Part shown: positions 61,238-64,000 of the stretch, one piece after another
Numbering within the stretch: position 1 is the stretch's first letter
Layout: each line of letters begins with the position of its first letter
Assembly: GCA_019914945.1 (NCBI GenBank)
Contig: CM034113.1
Coordinates: 8,350,850-8,414,849, forward strand
DNA length: 64,000 bases
Direction: 5' to 3'
Source of the DNA: Typha latifolia
Lineage: Eukaryota > Streptophyta > Magnoliopsida > Poales > Typhaceae
Program-made: the position numbers and the translations under genes
The notes under the pieces: model-generated
Told to the model about the DNA's origin: nothing
The model's database searches: none
The model's input: only the letters and a program-made list of their open reading frames with translations

Positions 61238-64000
61238 ATGGGCATCTTTAGATCCTCAGGAAAGGTCTACAAGCCGGCTGCGGAGGTCAATCTCGGCCCC
61301 GACAGCGATGAATGTTACATCCATGCTAATGTCAAAGGTACTAAGTTCAAATTTCAGGATGACCCATTTGATCACTTTTCACAATTGGTATGTTAAATGA
61401 GCAGTTTTTGCATGTTTCTTTTCTGTACAAAAACTAGCTCCTCGGGTTGCGGGACTCCTGGTGAAGATTTTTGTGTGGATTCTGGAGTCTTGGATTCTTG
61501 GACCTATAGTGGTTTATGTACTGAAGAAAGATAATCTCATCCATAAGGTAATTTTCATCTCTCCCTGCTTCATGATTTCAAAACAATTTTTCTCTGAAGT
61601 TTTGTTACAATTACACTTAAAAATATGCCAATGTTTCAATAGAAGATGGAGTGATTCAGTGAGTATAAGCTCGAACAGTTTGACAAGCAATGGTTGACAG
61701 TTCCTAACAGTAATGCTCTGTTATTGCAGCTTGTCTCCTTTGCAGAGATACAGGAGCTACCTTTGTTCACTTCCACTCATAACTGGGAAGGTCTGAATCC
61801 TTCTAATAACTCCCAACTTCTTACATAATTAACTCATTTAGCTTCTAATCTACATTTGACATAACTTTTTTTGTAGATATTGAAGAACAAAATGTTACTC
61901 GCGCAAAGCCTGAATTATCTCCAGCCGAGCGAGTTCAGGAAGCTGCGAATTGCCTTCCTCCTCGTCTCGAATCCATACTAAGTAAACCATCTTCTAGCTT
62001 TAAACGATGGACGATACAAGATTTCGCAAGATCCTACATGTCTGGAGAAACAACTCCCCTTGTGGTATACTGTCTTAAACTTAGAACAGTCACCCTAGTT
62101 TTGAGAATATTTGCCATTATATTTCAAGCAAATGGTTCTACATTCGCTTTTATGACTTTTAACAGGTCGCAAAGAGATTTTTAGCTGCAGTAAAAGAGTC
62201 ATCAGATCCTACTCTGAACATGGCATTCTTCATCAACTATGATGCAAAAGATATTCTAAGGCAAGCAGAGGAGTCATCTCTTCGATATCAAAGAGGTAGT
62301 TATTTTCTGCACTCATGTCAGACCCGTTCAGCAATTCCTTTTTACATGATAAAGTTATCTCAAGTGGGTTTTACAACCAACCAACCAACCTATGTCAAAT
62401 TTTTAGCTTGTTCACATGAAGGTTGTGAAACAACTATTCTAGGTTAAGCATGAATGTCTGAACTGCTGTTCACCTACCTATGTTGTATATTAACTCCTAA
62501 CATACAATAGATGAAAGAAAGCAATAAAAGAAAGATAACATCCAACTAATTTATTTCTTTTGACAAATTAGGTTGTTCTCAGAATGTTTTCGAGTATTCA
62601 GGTGAAAAGTTTATCGCAAATATCATTTCGTTTAAAGATATGGAACGTACAACAGCTACAGCTACAGGATCGTGTGGTCCATTCTCAGATTAACTTGTGA
62701 ATCTAGCTTTTAGCATTTCGATTCAGTGAGTCGTTCAAACATAAAACTTATGCAATAAAGAAGAAGCTCAGAACTTAAAACATTTGAAAACATCGGCAAC
62801 AGAAACTTTTAAGTGATGTTTGTACGAAATCCAACAAATAATTAATGAAAAACCTGCACCAACTATTCATCCTTATATGGGTAACAACTTCACCTATAGA
62901 ACAAAAGGAGAAATTAAATAGTAAAGACAAAGTTCATGCATAATCACTTTGAAATTTTCAAGTAAAGGTATATTTGAGTAAAACTAACAATTTAATCACA
63001 CCTAATCAACGATGGTCGTGTCACAGGCACGGATTGTGCCGACCATCGGCCATGAGAAAAAGGTAAGGTCATCGACTTGCTGAGTCATCTTTGCTGCTCA
63101 TCGTCGCCCAAGTGATTCGGATCTACAACTTAAGTTTTTAATTAACCGACCCAACTCCACTTTCCTCCCTTAGACTAGGGCATTTAATTGGGGGTGTGAG
63201 CGGCGCAAGCTCAAATGAGGTGAGCAACTCAGTGATGGCAAGCTCGACGACGAGATAGATAGTGAGTGGCGACGCTACTAGGAGGGGTGCTGTGTGACAC
63301 TCCCTCGTGTCACATGTTAGTACACCGTTGGCACGACAAGTGCTGACCGGCACGACCATCTGTGGATTCCAATTTTGTACCGATACACATTAAATGCCGT
63401 AGAAGTAGATAGATCATGTTACATTTTTATCCATCTAACAATTTATCATGGTTTTTTTGTTATCTAGGCACCCCTATCTCCCTCATGGATGGAATACTAG
63501 TTGCCATTAAAGATGAAATAGACTGCATGCCATATCCTACTACAGGTACTATGATTCACTAGACTCATTATTGGATTTCTTTTTCTATTTCTACATTCTT
63601 GATCTGAGTGATGATTGCTCAGGAGGGACTAAGTGGTTGCACAGGGTGAGGCCATGCATTGATGATGCAAACTGTGTCAAGCAATTGAGAGCATGTGGAG
63701 CTATACTTGTGGGGAAGACTAACATGCATGAGCTTGGAGCTGGGACCAGTGGGATTAATCCTCACTATGGGTAAGTTCATTTATTCTTGCAGCAGCTAGC
63801 TACATATAGTTTAAAAAGAAAATTACCGCATTGATTTCCAAATCATCTAGTAGTACAAGTAAAGAAGGGTAGAAAGGAATCTAGCTACTTCTCAGGAACT
63901 AATCATGGGTTGCCAAGTAGCCAATTGCTCAAGATTAATACTAGCAGTAAATTTTTTCTTTCGTTCTTTTTCTACATTTTACCCAGAGATTTTCTTTCCC
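61238..64000 (+). CDS. FAAH: Fatty acid amide hydrolase (plant FAAH), 3' part outside window
   Basis: An amidase-signature enzyme that hydrolyses N-acylethanolamines to free fatty acid and ethanolamine. Exons in the window: 61238-61337, 61438-61547, 61730-61790, 61877-62064, 62166-62295, 63468-63545 and 63623-63770; phases agree and 271 codons are present of roughly 600. The N-terminal part (VLKKDNLIHK; SFKRWTIQDFARSYMSGETT) is specific to plant FAAH. The amidase core begins with ISLMDGILVAIKDEID, whose Lys (about 211) is the catalytic lysine, followed by GGTKWLH and LRACGAILVGKTNMHELGAG. The two catalytic serines should lie beyond the right edge. The window ends in an intron. Intron 5 (62296-63467) is long and carries a GC-richer insert. 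The start MGIFRS fits an N-myristoylation consensus, which is unusual and untested. Confidence 0.9.
63011..63360. mobile_element. Possible small inverted-end element in FAAH intron 5
   Basis: A 350 bp GC-richer block within an AT-rich intron is bounded by perfect 10-bp inverted ends, GATGGTCGTG and CACGACCATC. Near both ends there are further GTGCCG/CGGCAC motifs. No clear target duplication is seen next to the ends and no coding capacity is visible, so the boundaries and class are uncertain. Confidence 0.4.

Overview
The window is nuclear DNA from a flowering plant, most likely a monocot. The genes are split by many short AT-rich GT-AG introns. Several first exons (both fucosyltransferases, the CDPK) are much GC-richer than the exons that follow, the 5'-to-3' GC gradient typical of monocots. 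Every gene is a recognisable land-plant family and I see no bacterial, viral or organellar segment. The species cannot be fixed from the sequence alone. All gene models below were assembled by hand from reading frame, splice-site dinucleotides and intron phase, without transcript evidence.

Layout, left to right: (1) 1-5026, minus: two tandem alpha-1,4-fucosyltransferase genes (FUT13 type). The left copy runs off the window and is the more diverged. (2) 6016-8750, plus: plastid bile-acid/sodium-symporter-family carrier (BASS3-like), head-to-head with FUT13. (3) 11943-15121, plus: calcium-dependent protein kinase of the CPK4/CPK11 type. (4) 15812-17377, minus: intronless Integrator subunit 3 homologue. 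(5) 18519-20747, plus: plastid class I fructose-bisphosphate aldolase. (6) 21394-22225, minus: glyoxalase-I-like VOC protein. (7) 23324-26358, minus: subclass I SnRK2 kinase (SAPK6/7-like). (8) 28157-34209, minus: DRMY1-like MYB protein carrying a 1.6 kb hAT-like fold-back element in one intron. (9) 35587-37834, plus: small conserved coiled-coil protein. (10) 38896-44635, plus: CBS-CBS-PB1 protein with a C-terminal membrane anchor. (11) 48836-53476, plus: filament-like plant protein with 49-residue internal repeats. (12) 54826-58437, plus: chlorophyllide a oxygenase. (13) 61238 onward, plus: fatty acid amide hydrolase, cut by the right edge.

The genes are not an operon or a pathway cluster. 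Loose themes are plastid function (BASS carrier, aldolase, chlorophyllide a oxygenase) and calcium/stress signalling (CDPK, SnRK2). Several pairs are divergent (FUT13/BASS3, DRMY1-like/coiled-coil gene) or convergent (CDPK/INTS3, aldolase/glyoxalase-like).

I did not find a clearly new biological system. The best leads are: the hAT-like fold-back insertion with near-perfect 8-bp target duplication; the diverged tandem FUT13 copy; the 49-residue (7 x 7 heptad) repeats in the filament-like protein; an 11-bp duplication of the Integrator start codon that creates a five-codon upstream ORF stopping on the main start; and paired ACGT elements in the CAO promoter and in a SnRK2 intron.
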